64,000 nucleotides of DNA from Salinibacter ruber DSM 13855 (GCF_000013045.1 NC_007677.1:1984001-2048000); one strand, 5' to 3'. Shown: positions 16,664-25,173, numbered from the stretch's first letter. Translations and numbers: made by a program. The notes: generated from the sequence alone by a model not told the origin.

Positions 16664-17353
16664 TTAGAGGCGGGCCGTGCGCCGGCGCTTGAGCTGCCGC
16701 AGGCGCTCGCGCAGCCTGCGCTTGCGGGCCCCGAGGGCCGACTCCGGATCGACGTCGCCGGTCTCCGTCACGGCATCGTACGTCTCCGACGCGCGGAGGC
16801 GCTCAATCGAGGCCTCAAGCGCCGACACCGCCTGTTGCAGGGACGCCTCCGCGTCGGGCAGGGACGACTCGGGAGAGGCGGTGGGCGCCCGGGGGAAGCC
16901 CCAGGTCTCCAAAGAGTCAGCGATGGCGCGCACCGCCGCCGAATGCTCGGCGTCGAACGCCGACTCGAGCGCCCGGAACGTGGCGGCCGCCTCGTCGCGG
17001 TAGGCGTCGGCGACCGCGTCCGGGTGGCACAGCTTCGTGGCCCGGCGGTAGGCCGCTTTCAGGTCCGGGGCCGAACGGGCCGTCTCCGTCGGCGCCTGCC
17101 TCCGTCGCGCCCGAAAGGCATCGTAGGCCTCCTGGGCGTCGTGGTAGGCATTGCGGAGGCGGGCACTCCGCCTGCGGGCCTGTGCTGCCTCTTTCAGGCG
17201 TTCCATCTGCAGGCGCAGGACCTCCTCCTGAAGCGGCGCCACTTCTTCTTCGAACTGCGACTGCGCCGCACGGACCGTCTGTTCCAGCTCCGCCTTCTCC
17301 TGCAGTCGGCGCGCCAGGGACCGTCGCAAGGAGTGGAAATCAGAACGTGCCAT
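16664..17353 (-). CDS. Coiled-coil protein with a J-like domain
   Basis: A 229-aa protein. Residues about 8-85 are a long Arg/Glu/Gln-rich coiled coil. Residues about 97-140 resemble helices II and III of a J domain, with the HPD motif in YRRATKLCHPDAVADAYRDEA. The C-terminal half is again helical and ends in a very basic Arg/Lys-rich tail. The family is not named, but the HPD in its helical context suggests a DnaK partner. The ATG at 17353 was chosen because codons further upstream run antisense into the universal stress gene. It is upstream of mutS, separated by 214 bases. Confidence 0.7.
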   Translation of the reverse strand: MARSDFHSLRRSLARRLQEKAELEQTVRAAQSQFEEEVAPLQEEVLRLQMERLKEAAQARRRSARLRNAYHDAQEAYDAFRARRRQAPTETARSAPDLKAAYRRATKLCHPDAVADAYRDEAAATFRALESAFDAEHSAAVRAIADSLETWGFPRAPTASPESSLPDAEASLQQAVSALEASIERLRASETYDAVTETGDVDPESALGARKRRLRERLRQLKRRRTARL

Positions 17354-17369
17354 GTCCACCGGTGAAGGG

Positions 17370-17399
17370 TTGTGCCACGACTTTTCTCTTCGGTAATTT
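17370..17399 (+). promoter_or_regulatory. Weak candidate promoter for the universal stress gene
   Basis: TTGTGC at 17370-17375 and TAATTT at 17394-17399 with an 18-base spacer, in the divergent gap. The stretch is AT-rich against a GC-rich background, which is the main support. Confidence 0.25.
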
Positions 17400-17506
17400 A
17401 ATGATACACTACGAGTGGGAGATCCGCCGCGCGCGTCGACGACAGACGCTCCGGAATTCCGATCCCGCCAACTCGACCTGCCTTTTTCGCTTCCCCCCTC
17501 TGCTTC

Positions 17507-17929
17507 ATGTACGACGTCCTCCTCATTCCGGTTGACCTCTCCAGCACCAACGAATCCGTACTCGATGCGGCCCGAGACCTTGCCGCCCCGGACCACACCC
17601 GCGTGCTGCTCCACCACGCCATCGAAACGCTTCAGGACGAGGCGCCCGGCGAAATGGACGACTTCTACGCGGACCTCCAGCAGGAGGCCGAGAAAAAGCT
17701 GGGGGCGTGGACGAGCGACCTGGCCGAGGACGGGTTTGACGTCGACTTCATGATCACGTACGGGGAGCGCGGCCCCGAAATCACACGGGTCGCCGAGGAG
17801 CAGGACGCGGATCTTCTCGTGATGCGCTCCCACCGGGTGGACCGGGACGACCCGGACAGCCCGGTCGGAACGGTGAGCCACCAGGTGGCCGTCTTCGCTC
17901 CGTGCTCCGTCCACCTGGTACGTGCGTGA
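17507..17929 (+). CDS. Universal stress protein (UspA family)
   Basis: A 140-aa single-domain Usp fold: it starts MYDVLLIPVDLSSTNE, has a central DADLLVMRSHR strand, and ends GTVSHQVAVFAPCSVHLVRA. The usual ATP-binding pattern GxxGx9G(S/T) is incomplete: the first two glycines are replaced (RSHRVDRDD), while the final GT is kept. It may therefore bind nucleotide weakly or not at all. Usp proteins act in stress tolerance by largely unknown means. It is divergent from the coiled-coil J-like gene. Confidence 0.9.
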   Translation: MYDVLLIPVDLSSTNESVLDAARDLAAPDHTRVLLHHAIETLQDEAPGEMDDFYADLQQEAEKKLGAWTSDLAEDGFDVDFMITYGERGPEITRVAEEQDADLLVMRSHRVDRDDPDSPVGTVSHQVAVFAPCSVHLVRA

Positions 17930-17951
17930 TGCCCCTCTCTGACGCGGACGC

Positions 17952-18641
17952 TCAGAGCGCCACACTCACGCGCCCCCCGAGCCCGACGGTTGCCCCATCG
18001 ACGCCCGTCATGCGTCGCCCGGTGAGGAGCGCCTCCACGGTCACCGCCTCGTACGTCAGTCCGTACTGAAGCTCCGCGGTGACCCCTACATTCGTCCGGT
18101 TTGTATTGTCGGTTCGCAGGAGCAGCGGGGTTGCTCCGGACCGATCGAGGTACGTGTTGTCGCCCCTCCGCCCCGAGTCCGCAGTCAATCGGTCGAGGGA
18201 CATGCTCCCCTCAATGGCCCCGAGGCGCCGCACCTGCTCTCCGCGTTGTATCTGAAGCGTCGGCCCCACCGACACCCGGAACGACTGATGCAGGGGGCCG
18301 TCCGACCGGAACGGCCGCCATGCCAGTGCTGGAGTAACGCTAAATCGGCGCTGGTCCGCCCACTCCGCGCGACTGCCGTACGCCCGTCGAATGTCCCGCT
18401 GCACCACGGCGTCCCGGCGGATCCCGACCCGCAGGTCCCACGCCGGCGTCAACGCCCAGCCGGCATGCGCCGCGATGCCCGTGGCGACCGGCGCCCGCTC
18501 CATGAACATCGCCTGGACCGACAGGCCTGCGTTCGAGAAACGAAGCGGCGACGAGTCGACCTGGGCCCGCGTCGGACCAACGGCCAAGAGACCACATAGG
18601 ACGGCGATAATTCCCCCGAGACATCGCATGGCGGGACTCAT
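17952..18641 (-). CDS. Secreted protein, probable outer-membrane beta-barrel
   Basis: A 229-aa protein with a clear signal peptide ending TRAQ at about residue 27. The mature part alternates polar and hydrophobic residues, with many aromatic and Gly residues, and ends with a hydrophobic strand GLGGRVSVAL. This resembles a small outer-membrane barrel. No conserved family was recognised. Starts at 18641 and 18629 both give the signal peptide. It converges with the universal stress gene and is divergent from nadK. Confidence 0.6.
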   Translation of the reverse strand: MSPAMRCLGGIIAVLCGLLAVGPTRAQVDSSPLRFSNAGLSVQAMFMERAPVATGIAAHAGWALTPAWDLRVGIRRDAVVQRDIRRAYGSRAEWADQRRFSVTPALAWRPFRSDGPLHQSFRVSVGPTLQIQRGEQVRRLGAIEGSMSLDRLTADSGRRGDNTYLDRSGATPLLLRTDNTNRTNVGVTAELQYGLTYEAVTVEALLTGRRMTGVDGATVGLGGRVSVAL

Positions 18642-18734
18642 CTTCGAGAGAAAACGATATTGCAGATGGAGGCGTCCAGAATCGGCCTCGCCTCGTGCGG
18701 AAGACGGAAGTGCCGAGACAAGTCAATTATTTGA

Positions 18735-18752
18735 GAACAAAAAAATTTGTTC
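18735..18752. promoter_or_regulatory. Perfect inverted repeat, candidate operator
   Basis: GAACAAA and TTTGTTC form a perfect 7-bp palindrome with an AAAA spacer. It lies in the 224-base divergent gap, 94 bases from the secreted-protein start and 113 from nadK. The surrounding 40 bases are much more AT-rich than the window, typical of a regulatory site. Confidence 0.4.
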
Positions 18753-18865
18753 CACACGGCGTCGCTCCCCAGTCGGAACGTTCTACTGACCGGAAGCTTT
18801 GAGACGGGTGTTGGCGCTGGGGCAAACCGCGTTGTTCGTCGCCTCTCCGAACCACCTCGGGCTAC

Positions 18866-19810
18866 ATGGTCTACGGCATCACTGGCAACCCGACCAAGGA
18901 CGCGCTCTGGGCCCCGTTGGCAAAACTCATCGACCGGTTGACGGACGACGACCTTCCGTTTCGGATCCACGAGCCCATCGCCACCGGCCTCGTGGAGCAG
19001 GGCCTCGTCGACGAGGAGATGTGCCGCGCTCACGCCGTGGACGACGTGGCGGCGGCCGGCGATATCGTGCTGTCGTTTGGGGGGGACGGGACCCTTCTGC
19101 GCACCGCCCACCGCACGGGGCCGAACGGCACGCCGCTCCTGGGCGTCAACATCGGCCGCCTCGGCTTTCTCGCCGACATTGAGATCGGCCAAATCCACGA
19201 CGCGATCGATGCCTTAGAGGCCGGGAACTACCGGACCGAGGAGCGGCTCGCCCTCCAGGCCGACCTGGAATCCGACTCGGGGCTCGACACGGAGTGGGCC
19301 CTCAACGAATTCGTGCTGGACCGCAGTGGGGCCGCCGGCCTCATCGAAATTGAGGTGGCCGTGGACGGCACTCCGCTAAACACCTACTGGGCCGACGGCC
19401 TCATCATCAGCACCCCGACCGGCTCCACGGCGTACTCGCTCTCCACCGGCGGCCCCATCATCACCCCCGGGGTGGACGCCATCATCCTGACCCCCATTGC
19501 CCCCCACACCCTCACGGTCCGCCCAATTGTCCTCCCGGCCGACGCGACGATCACCTGCCAGGTCCGTGAGAACGATCAGCCGTACGTCTTTGCCGCGGAC
19601 GGGCAGAGCACGATGTTCGACGAGCACAACCTGGAATTCAGTGTGGAGCGGGCCAACCACGCGGTCAACCTCGTCAAACTCCCCGGCCAACACTTTTTCC
19701 ACACCCTGCGCTCGAAACTGATGTGGGGCGCGCGCCGTTCGGAGGGGCCGACTGATCGCGGGCAGTCCATCTCTGCCCCACGCGACCAATCCCCGTTGAA
19801 GGGGGAGTGA
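18866..19810 (+). CDS. nadK: NAD kinase
   Basis: A 314-aa enzyme that phosphorylates NAD+ to NADP+. The GGDGT active-site motif is at residues 72-76, followed by GVNIGRLGFLAD. The second conserved segment WADGLIISTPTGSTAYSLSTGGPI is near residue 175. The C-terminal tail is rich in charged residues and goes beyond the usual family end. The gene is followed, 60 bases on, by tRNA-Phe on the same strand, which has its own promoter. Confidence 0.95.
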   Translation: MVYGITGNPTKDALWAPLAKLIDRLTDDDLPFRIHEPIATGLVEQGLVDEEMCRAHAVDDVAAAGDIVLSFGGDGTLLRTAHRTGPNGTPLLGVNIGRLGFLADIEIGQIHDAIDALEAGNYRTEERLALQADLESDSGLDTEWALNEFVLDRSGAAGLIEIEVAVDGTPLNTYWADGLIISTPTGSTAYSLSTGGPIITPGVDAIILTPIAPHTLTVRPIVLPADATITCQVRENDQPYVFAADGQSTMFDEHNLEFSVERANHAVNLVKLPGQHFFHTLRSKLMWGARRSEGPTDRGQSISAPRDQSPLKGE

Positions 19811-19827
19811 AACAACCGGAACGGTCG

Positions 19828-19856
19828 TTGACAAGCGCAGCCGGAACCGGTACATT
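19828..19856 (+). promoter_or_regulatory. Promoter of tRNA-Phe
   Basis: A perfect TTGACA (19828-19833), a 17-base spacer, and TACATT (19851-19856) place the expected start about 7 bases later, just before the tRNA at 19871. This is the best promoter match in the window. Confidence 0.75.
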
Positions 19857-19870
19857 CGTGTGTGTTTTGA

Positions 19871-19943
19871 GGTCAGGTAGCTCAGGTGGTAGAGCAACGG
19901 CCTGAAAAGCCGTGTGTCGGCGGTTCGAATCCGCCCCTGACCA
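19871..19943 (+). tRNA. tRNA-Phe (GAA)
   Basis: A complete 73-nt cloverleaf. The acceptor stem is GGTCAGG with CCTGACC, the D arm GCTC/GAGC, the anticodon stem ACGGC/GCCGT around CTGAAAA (anticodon GAA), and the T arm GGCGG-TTCGAAT-CCGCC with discriminator A. The 3' CCA is not encoded and must be added after transcription. Confidence 0.97.
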
Positions 19944-19949
19944 CCCCGC

Positions 19950-19993
19950 CCCCGCTTTTCGCCGCCCAGCGGCGCAGAGCGGGGATTTTATTT
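19950..19993 (+). terminator. Terminator after tRNA-Phe
   Basis: CCCCGCT (19950-19956) pairs with AGCGGGG (19978-19984), with a second inner stem CGCCGC/GCGGCG and an ATTTTATTT tail. It begins 6 bases after the tRNA end. The 3-base internal loops on both sides make it imperfect but strong. Confidence 0.65.
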
Positions 19994-20284
19994 GGGACGG
20001 GCGCTTCAACACGAAAACGCGGCCGCCGTCGATCGCATTCGGCAGGCCGAGAGCGGCGCGCTTCCGATTCCGGGTTGCCCGACCGCAGGCCGCCGCCGGC
20101 CCCTGACGGACGGTCCCGGGCCGGCCCGGGCCCACATCGCGAACAGCGTGCCGTCCCCAGAGCGCCCGCTTGTCCTGGAACCCGCTTGTCCTGGAAGACG
20201 CCCGGTCTGTTGATCCTCCCCCGCTCGACGCCGAGGTTGAGCAGTGCCCTTTCGCTTCCCACCTCACCCGCTTCCTACTCCGCA
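19994..20284. other. Intergenic stretch between tRNA-Phe terminator and fumC
   Basis: About 290 bases with no convincing gene. The only structure I see is a perfect 16-bp tandem duplication at 20165-20196, listed separately. The fumC promoter is probably here, but no clear consensus is visible. Confidence 0.5.
20165..20196. repeat. Perfect 16-bp tandem duplication upstream of fumC
   Basis: CCCGCTTGTCCTGGAA occurs twice back to back (20165-20180 and 20181-20196), about 90 bases before the fumC start codon. Confidence 0.9.
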
Positions 20285-21691
20285 ATGAGCTCCGACTACC
20301 GAACCGAAAGCGACTCCCTCGGGGACGTGCGCGTCCCCGCCGAGGCCCTCTACGGCGCCCAGACCCAGCGGGCCAAAGAAAACTTTCCGGTCAGCGACCT
20401 TCGGTTCTCCCGCCGCTTCATCGAGGCGCTCGGCCACGTCAAACGCGCCGCCGCCCGGGCCAATCAGGACCTCGACCGCCTGGGGGACGAGACCGCCGAG
20501 GCGATCGTCGACGCCGCCGAGGAGGTGATCGAAGGCCGGCACGACGAGGACTTCGTGCTCGACATTTTTCAGACCGGCAGCGGCACCTCCACGAACATGA
20601 ACGCCAACGAGGTGATCGCCAACCGGGCGTCGGTGCTCTTGGGGGCCGACCGCGGCAGCAAGGCGGTTCACCCCAACGACGACGTCAACATGTCGCAGTC
20701 GTCGAACGACACCATCCCGACCACCCTCCACGTCGCCGCCCGGGTGGGCATTGAGCACGACCTGCTGCCGGCCCTGGAGGCCCTGCAGGGCGCGCTCGAG
20801 GAGAAGGCCGAAGCCTTCGACGACGTGCTCAAGAGCGGCCGGACGCACCTGATGGACGCCACCCCGGTGCGGCTGGGCCAGGAATTCGGCGGGTACGCGG
20901 CCCAGATCGAGCACGCCATCCAGCGGATTGAGCTGGCGTCAAACCGCCTCTCGGAGGTCACCCTCGGCGGCACCGCCACGGGCACGGGCCTCAATTGTCC
21001 GGAGGACTTCCCCGAAACGGCCCTCCAGCATCTCACCGACGCCACCGGGCTCTCGTTCTACAAGACGGGAAACCACTTTGCCCAGCAGGCCGGCAAGGAG
21101 CTCTACGTGGACGCCCACGGCGCCCTGAACACCCTCGCCACGGCCCTGCTCAAAATCGCAAACGACCTGCGCCTCCTCTCCAGCGGCCCCACGAGCGGCA
21201 TCGGCGAGATCACCCTTCCGGTCATCCAGCCCGGCTCCTCCATCATGCCCGGGAAGGTGAACCCGGTACAGAGCGAGCAGGTGATGATGGTCGCCACGCA
21301 GGTCACAGGCAACCACCAGACCCTCACCGTCGCCAACACGCACGGCAACTTTGAGCTGAACGTGATGATGCCGGTGATGGCCCACGCCATGCTGCAAAGC
21401 ATCGACCTGCTCGCAAACAGCGTGGACGCCTTTCGCGGCAAGTGCGTGGAGGGCATCGAGGCAGACCGGGAGCGCTGCCGGGAGCTTCTGGAATTGAACC
21501 CCTCCGTCGCGACGGCCCTCAACACGGCCATCGGCTACGACAAGGCCAGCGAGGTCGCGAAGACGGCCGCGAAGAACCGCGAGAGCGTCCGGACGGTCGT
21601 GAAGCGGATGGGGCTGCTCGACGAGGACGAGCTCGACGAGTACCTGGACATCCGGCGCATGACGCAGCCGGGCGTGCCCGGGGATGCGTAG
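20285..21691 (+). CDS. fumC: Class II fumarate hydratase
   Basis: A 468-aa iron-independent fumarase that interconverts fumarate and malate in the TCA cycle. It starts YRTESDSLGDVRVPAEALYGAQTQRA as usual for FumC, contains the substrate-loop signature GSSIMPGKVNPVQSEQ near residue 318, and the TGSGTSTNMNANEV-type segment near residue 100. The ATG at 20285 fits the family N-terminus; upstream in-frame codons cover the tRNA and cannot be coding. Class II enzymes are homotetramers and tolerate oxygen. Confidence 0.96.
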   Translation: MSSDYRTESDSLGDVRVPAEALYGAQTQRAKENFPVSDLRFSRRFIEALGHVKRAAARANQDLDRLGDETAEAIVDAAEEVIEGRHDEDFVLDIFQTGSGTSTNMNANEVIANRASVLLGADRGSKAVHPNDDVNMSQSSNDTIPTTLHVAARVGIEHDLLPALEALQGALEEKAEAFDDVLKSGRTHLMDATPVRLGQEFGGYAAQIEHAIQRIELASNRLSEVTLGGTATGTGLNCPEDFPETALQHLTDATGLSFYKTGNHFAQQAGKELYVDAHGALNTLATALLKIANDLRLLSSGPTSGIGEITLPVIQPGSSIMPGKVNPVQSEQVMMVATQVTGNHQTLTVANTHGNFELNVMMPVMAHAMLQSIDLLANSVDAFRGKCVEGIEADRERCRELLELNPSVATALNTAIGYDKASEVAKTAAKNRESVRTVVKRMGLLDEDELDEYLDIRRMTQPGVPGDA

Positions 21692-21703
21692 TAGCTCCCC
21701 TCC

Positions 21704-21737
21704 TGTAGCGTGGGTGCCGCTGTAGCGTGGGTGCCGC
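21704..21737. repeat. Perfect 17-bp tandem duplication downstream of fumC
   Basis: TGTAGCGTGGGTGCCGC is present twice without spacer (21704-21720 and 21721-21737), 13 bases after the fumC stop and before the degP-like gene. Confidence 0.9.
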
Positions 21738-21922
21738 GGCCGGCCGGGGCACTTCCCCCGGCAGCCCCGCGTTGTTACAATTCCCACACAGGGGGCGGTA
21801 CGAAATTCCGGCAGCCGTCCGTTTAGGAGAGGTAGAAGGCCGGGTCGCGACGATCTGAGAGGCTCGACGCCGAGGCCTCGCCCCTTCATCGCGTTCTTTC
21901 CCTACGACTTTCCGCACGTTTA

Positions 21923-23482
21923 ATGAGCACGCAAGGCAAAGTCTCTCTCGCCGTCGTTGTTGGTGGCGCCTTCTTGGCCGGCATCCTGTTTGCCACCGCG
22001 GGGGCCAACCTGTTTGGGGTGGGCGACGCCGTGGGCACCTCCAGTCAGGCCGCAAACCTCGATGGGTCTACGCAAATTGAGCAGCCTCCCCCCAACACGC
22101 CCAACGGGTTCGAGACGGCATTTTCGGAAGTCGCCCAGTCCGTCAACCCGGCCGTCGTCCAGATCCGCGCCGCCAAGGTGGTCGACCGCCGGATGCGCAA
22201 CCCGTTCGAGGGTACCCCATTCGAGCGGTTCTTTGGGCAGCGCGGGCCGTCGGAGCCCGAGGTCCGGCAGGGGCTCGGCTCCGGGGTCGTCGTGCGCTCC
22301 GACGGACACATCGTCACCAACAACCACGTGATTCAGGACGCTGAGCGGTTGAGCGTCCAGACCCTGGACGGCGAGCAATACGAGGCCGAGGTCGTGGGGA
22401 CCGACCCGTACAAGGACCTGGCCGTGCTCAAGGTGGATGCGTCCGACATGACGGCCATCAGTTTCGGCAACTCGGAGCAGGTCAGCGTTGGGCAGTGGGT
22501 CATGGCGTTTGGCTCCCCCCTCGACCCCCAACTCAACAACAGCGTCACGGCCGGCATCATCAGCGCCCTTGGCCGCCTTCAGGCCAGCCCACAGCGGGGC
22601 CGGAGCTCCAGTCAGGGCGGTGGGGTGCAGAACTTTATCCAGACCGACGCGGCCATCAACCCCGGCAACTCCGGTGGGCCTCTCGTAAACTTACAGGGGG
22701 AGCTCGTAGGCATTAACACGGCCATCGTGTCCCGGTCCGGCGGCAACCAGGGCATCGGGTTCGCCATTCCGTCCAGCACCGTCGAGCGCATCGCCACCCA
22801 GATCATTGAGGAAGGCGACGTGCGACGGGCCTACCTCGGCATCCGCTACGGCGGGGCCCCCGAGACCCTCGTCGACAACGAGAATCTTCCGAAGGGGTCG
22901 GCGGTCGTTTCGCAGGTGGAAGAGGGCGCCCCCGCGGACGAGGCGGGCCTTGAGGCCGGCGACATCATCACGGGCATCAACGGGACGCCGCTGGAAGACT
23001 ACCTCCAGCTCGGCAACCAGATCGCCAGCATGCGCCCCGGGGAGGAGGCGGAACTCCAGATCAATCGTGACGGGGAGGCCCGCACCCTTACGGTCACGCT
23101 CGGCGCCCGCGGCGAGAGCATGACGGCGTCGTCCGAGGACCGCAGTGAGAGCAACGGCCCGTCGACCGCCGAGGCGCTTCAGGAGGAATTGGGCCTTCAG
23201 CTGCAAGGCGTCACGCCCGAAATGGCACGACGCCTCGGGCTCGATGAGGCCCAGGGCGTCGTCATCACGGGCGTGGACCAGTCCAACCGGATGATCCGCG
23301 AATCGGGCCTCCAGCCCCGACAGATTATCTTCAAGATGGCCGGGGAGCAGATCTCGGACATGGACACCTTCATGGAGGTCTACCGGAGCGTCGAGCCCGG
23401 CGATGCGTTCCGGATGGCGGTCCGGAATCCCGACGGGTTCGTCTTCGTCACGAGCCTCCGTCGCCCGGCCGATACCGAATAA
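21923..23482 (+). CDS. HtrA/DegP-type periplasmic serine protease
   Basis: A 519-aa trypsin-fold protease that degrades or refolds damaged envelope proteins. A membrane anchor or signal helix at about residues 7-30 precedes the protease. The catalytic triad is visible: His135 (VTNNHVI), Asp165 (YKDLAVLKVD) and Ser250 (NPGNSGGPLVN). Two PDZ domains follow at about 290-390 and 415-515 (the first around VSQVEEGAPADEAGL, the second around GVVITGVDQSN). A loop rich in Ser/Gly/Arg near residues 222-235 corresponds to the LA-loop region. The domain order is that of DegP/DegQ. Confidence 0.95.
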   Translation: MSTQGKVSLAVVVGGAFLAGILFATAGANLFGVGDAVGTSSQAANLDGSTQIEQPPPNTPNGFETAFSEVAQSVNPAVVQIRAAKVVDRRMRNPFEGTPFERFFGQRGPSEPEVRQGLGSGVVVRSDGHIVTNNHVIQDAERLSVQTLDGEQYEAEVVGTDPYKDLAVLKVDASDMTAISFGNSEQVSVGQWVMAFGSPLDPQLNNSVTAGIISALGRLQASPQRGRSSSQGGGVQNFIQTDAAINPGNSGGPLVNLQGELVGINTAIVSRSGGNQGIGFAIPSSTVERIATQIIEEGDVRRAYLGIRYGGAPETLVDNENLPKGSAVVSQVEEGAPADEAGLEAGDIITGINGTPLEDYLQLGNQIASMRPGEEAELQINRDGEARTLTVTLGARGESMTASSEDRSESNGPSTAEALQEELGLQLQGVTPEMARRLGLDEAQGVVITGVDQSNRMIRESGLQPRQIIFKMAGEQISDMDTFMEVYRSVEPGDAFRMAVRNPDGFVFVTSLRRPADTE

Positions 23483-23508
23483 CCCAGGGCCGATCCTGCC
23501 CCACAGGC

Positions 23509-23534
23509 GCCCCATCCTCCCCCGAGGGTGGGGC
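23509..23534 (+). terminator. Strong hairpin after the HtrA gene
   Basis: GCCCCATCCTC pairs with GAGGGTGGGGC (one wobble) around a CCCC loop, 26 bases after the stop codon. The T-rich stretch starts only about 15 bases later, so termination is likely but not textbook. Confidence 0.5.
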
Positions 23535-23596
23535 GTTCACGTGGAGTGCTTGTTTTCTTCTCATTTCGCTCTGTTCACCACTCGACTGTCCCTGCG

Positions 23597-23836
23597 ATGC
23601 CCGACTCTGCCCCCGCCCTCGATGCGCCCCCCGACGCCGCCCGCATTGCGGACCTGCGCGAGCAGGCCGCCGAGGAGGACCGCTCAATTGAGGTCACCTT
23701 TCCGGACGCCGACGGCGACCCCAAACGGTTCGTCGTCTCCCCCCGCGGCACGTGTGTCGTGCTGACGAACCTGCGTGAGGACTCGTTCAACCCGTCGGAG
23801 ACGGCGGAAGACATCGCCTCTGCCCTTCGGAACTAA
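23597..23836 (+). CDS. Small acidic hypothetical protein
   Basis: A 79-aa protein of Ala/Asp/Glu-rich composition. The central part (SIEVTFPDADGDPKRFVVSPRGTCVV) alternates as beta strands and the end is helical. No signal peptide or membrane segment is seen. No family is recognised. The ATG at 23597 was chosen because upstream codons cover the hairpin after the HtrA gene. Confidence 0.6.
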   Translation: MPDSAPALDAPPDAARIADLREQAAEEDRSIEVTFPDADGDPKRFVVSPRGTCVVLTNLREDSFNPSETAEDIASALRN

Positions 23837-23848
23837 CCCCACGACGAG

Positions 23849-23866
23849 CGGGGCTGGAAGGCCCCG
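23849..23866 (+). terminator. Weak hairpin after the small acidic gene
   Basis: CGGGGC and GCCCCG form a 6-bp stem with a TGGAAG loop. No T tract follows, so this is a candidate only. Confidence 0.3.
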
Positions 23867-23874
23867 ACTCTGAC

Positions 23875-23912
23875 GATAAAAGAATATTTTCTTATCTTAA
23901 ATTATAGAACCT
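23875..23912 (+). promoter_or_regulatory. AT-rich regulatory stretch upstream of glycerol dehydrogenase
   Basis: About 35 bases that are almost entirely A/T in a GC-rich region. They include the inverted repeat AAGAA-TATT-TTCTT (23880-23893) and a possible TTCTTA-17-TATCCG promoter. It is 165 bases before the glycerol dehydrogenase start and probably drives that gene. Confidence 0.35.
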
Positions 23913-24078
23913 ATCCGGGCCGTGGCCGGAAAAACACAATGGCCTCCGGAGGGCCGCCGACCGGCCGTCCCGCCGGAGGATGTGCGGTCATACCTCGGGC
24001 CGTCCGGCCCGGAGGAGGCAAACGTCCTCCGGAAGGGCAAGACGCATCGTCACTTCAATGAACAGTCACAGATGAGCT

Positions 24079-25173
24079 ATGGCAGACGTTTTTCAGTCCC
24101 CCGCAGCATACGTGCAAGGACGGGGCGTTGTCGACGCGATTGGGACCCACGCGGCGTCCCTGGGCGAACAGGCACTGCTTCTGGCCGACGATACCGTTCT
24201 CGAAATCGTCGAGGATCGCGTGCGGACCAGTCTGGCGGAGGCAGGACTGGACGCAACGGCCGCTAAATTTGAAGGGGAAGCCTCCGAAGCAGAGACCGAG
24301 CGACTGACGCGAATCGCCTGCACCCACGACACCGACGTTGTCGTCGGCGCGGGGGGCGGCAAGGCGTTGGATACGGCCAAGGCCGTTCGCGAAGGCCTGG
24401 ACGGCGGCGCCATGGTCTCGATGCCCACCGTTGCCTCGACGGATGCCCCGACGAGTGCGCTGTCGGTCATCTACTCGGACCGCGGCGAGTTTGAGGAATA
24501 CTGGTTTTACGACGCGCACCCTGACCTCGTGCTGGTCGATACCGAAATCATTGCGGCCGCTCCGACGCGCTTCTTCCGATCGGGGATTGCCGACGGCCTC
24601 GCGACGTGGTTCGAGGCCGACGCCACCTTCCGCTCGGAGGGAGAAACCATCGTCGGGGGCACCCCCACTCGGGCGGGCCATCAACTCGCCCGGCTCTGTT
24701 ACGAGACGCTGCGGGACCACGGGCTGTCGGCCATAGACGCAGTAGAGCGCGATGCCGTTACGGAAGCGGTGGAGGCCGTCACCGAGGCCAACACGCTCCT
24801 CAGCGGCCTCGGGTTCGAGAGCGGAGGGCTCGCCGCCGCACACTCCATCCACAACGGGCTCACTCAGCTCGACGCCACGCACGAGGCCACGCACGGAGAG
24901 AAGGTCAACATTGGGATCATCACCCAACTCCTTCTAGAGGGCCGTGAGAGCAGCGTCGTCGAGGACTATATCGCGTTTTCCCGGAGGCTTGGCCTGCCGG
25001 TCACGCTTGCCGACATCGGGATCGAAGATCCAACGGGTCGTCCCCTCGACACCGTCGCCGAAGCAGCCTGCGACGATGCAGAGACGATCCACAACCAGCC
25101 GTTCCGGGTTACCGTCCCCATGGTGCGGGACGCCCTGAAGACGGTCGACGGGATTGCCGATCGGGTCCGGTAG
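24079..25173 (+). CDS. gldA: Glycerol dehydrogenase-like (iron/zinc alcohol dehydrogenase family)
   Basis: A 364-aa NAD-dependent polyol dehydrogenase converting glycerol to dihydroxyacetone. The nucleotide-binding segment GAGGGKALDTAK is near residue 92, and the STDAPTSALSVIY segment near 120. Metal ligands fit GldA: Asp in GIADGLATWF (about residue 172), His in AAHSIHNG (about 255) and His in THGEKVNIG (about 273). Glycerol-1-phosphate dehydrogenases share the fold, so the substrate is not certain. It stands alone with a long AT-rich leader. Confidence 0.85.
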   Translation: MADVFQSPAAYVQGRGVVDAIGTHAASLGEQALLLADDTVLEIVEDRVRTSLAEAGLDATAAKFEGEASEAETERLTRIACTHDTDVVVGAGGGKALDTAKAVREGLDGGAMVSMPTVASTDAPTSALSVIYSDRGEFEEYWFYDAHPDLVLVDTEIIAAAPTRFFRSGIADGLATWFEADATFRSEGETIVGGTPTRAGHQLARLCYETLRDHGLSAIDAVERDAVTEAVEAVTEANTLLSGLGFESGGLAAAHSIHNGLTQLDATHEATHGEKVNIGIITQLLLEGRESSVVEDYIAFSRRLGLPVTLADIGIEDPTGRPLDTVAEAACDDAETIHNQPFRVTVPMVRDALKTVDGIADRVR

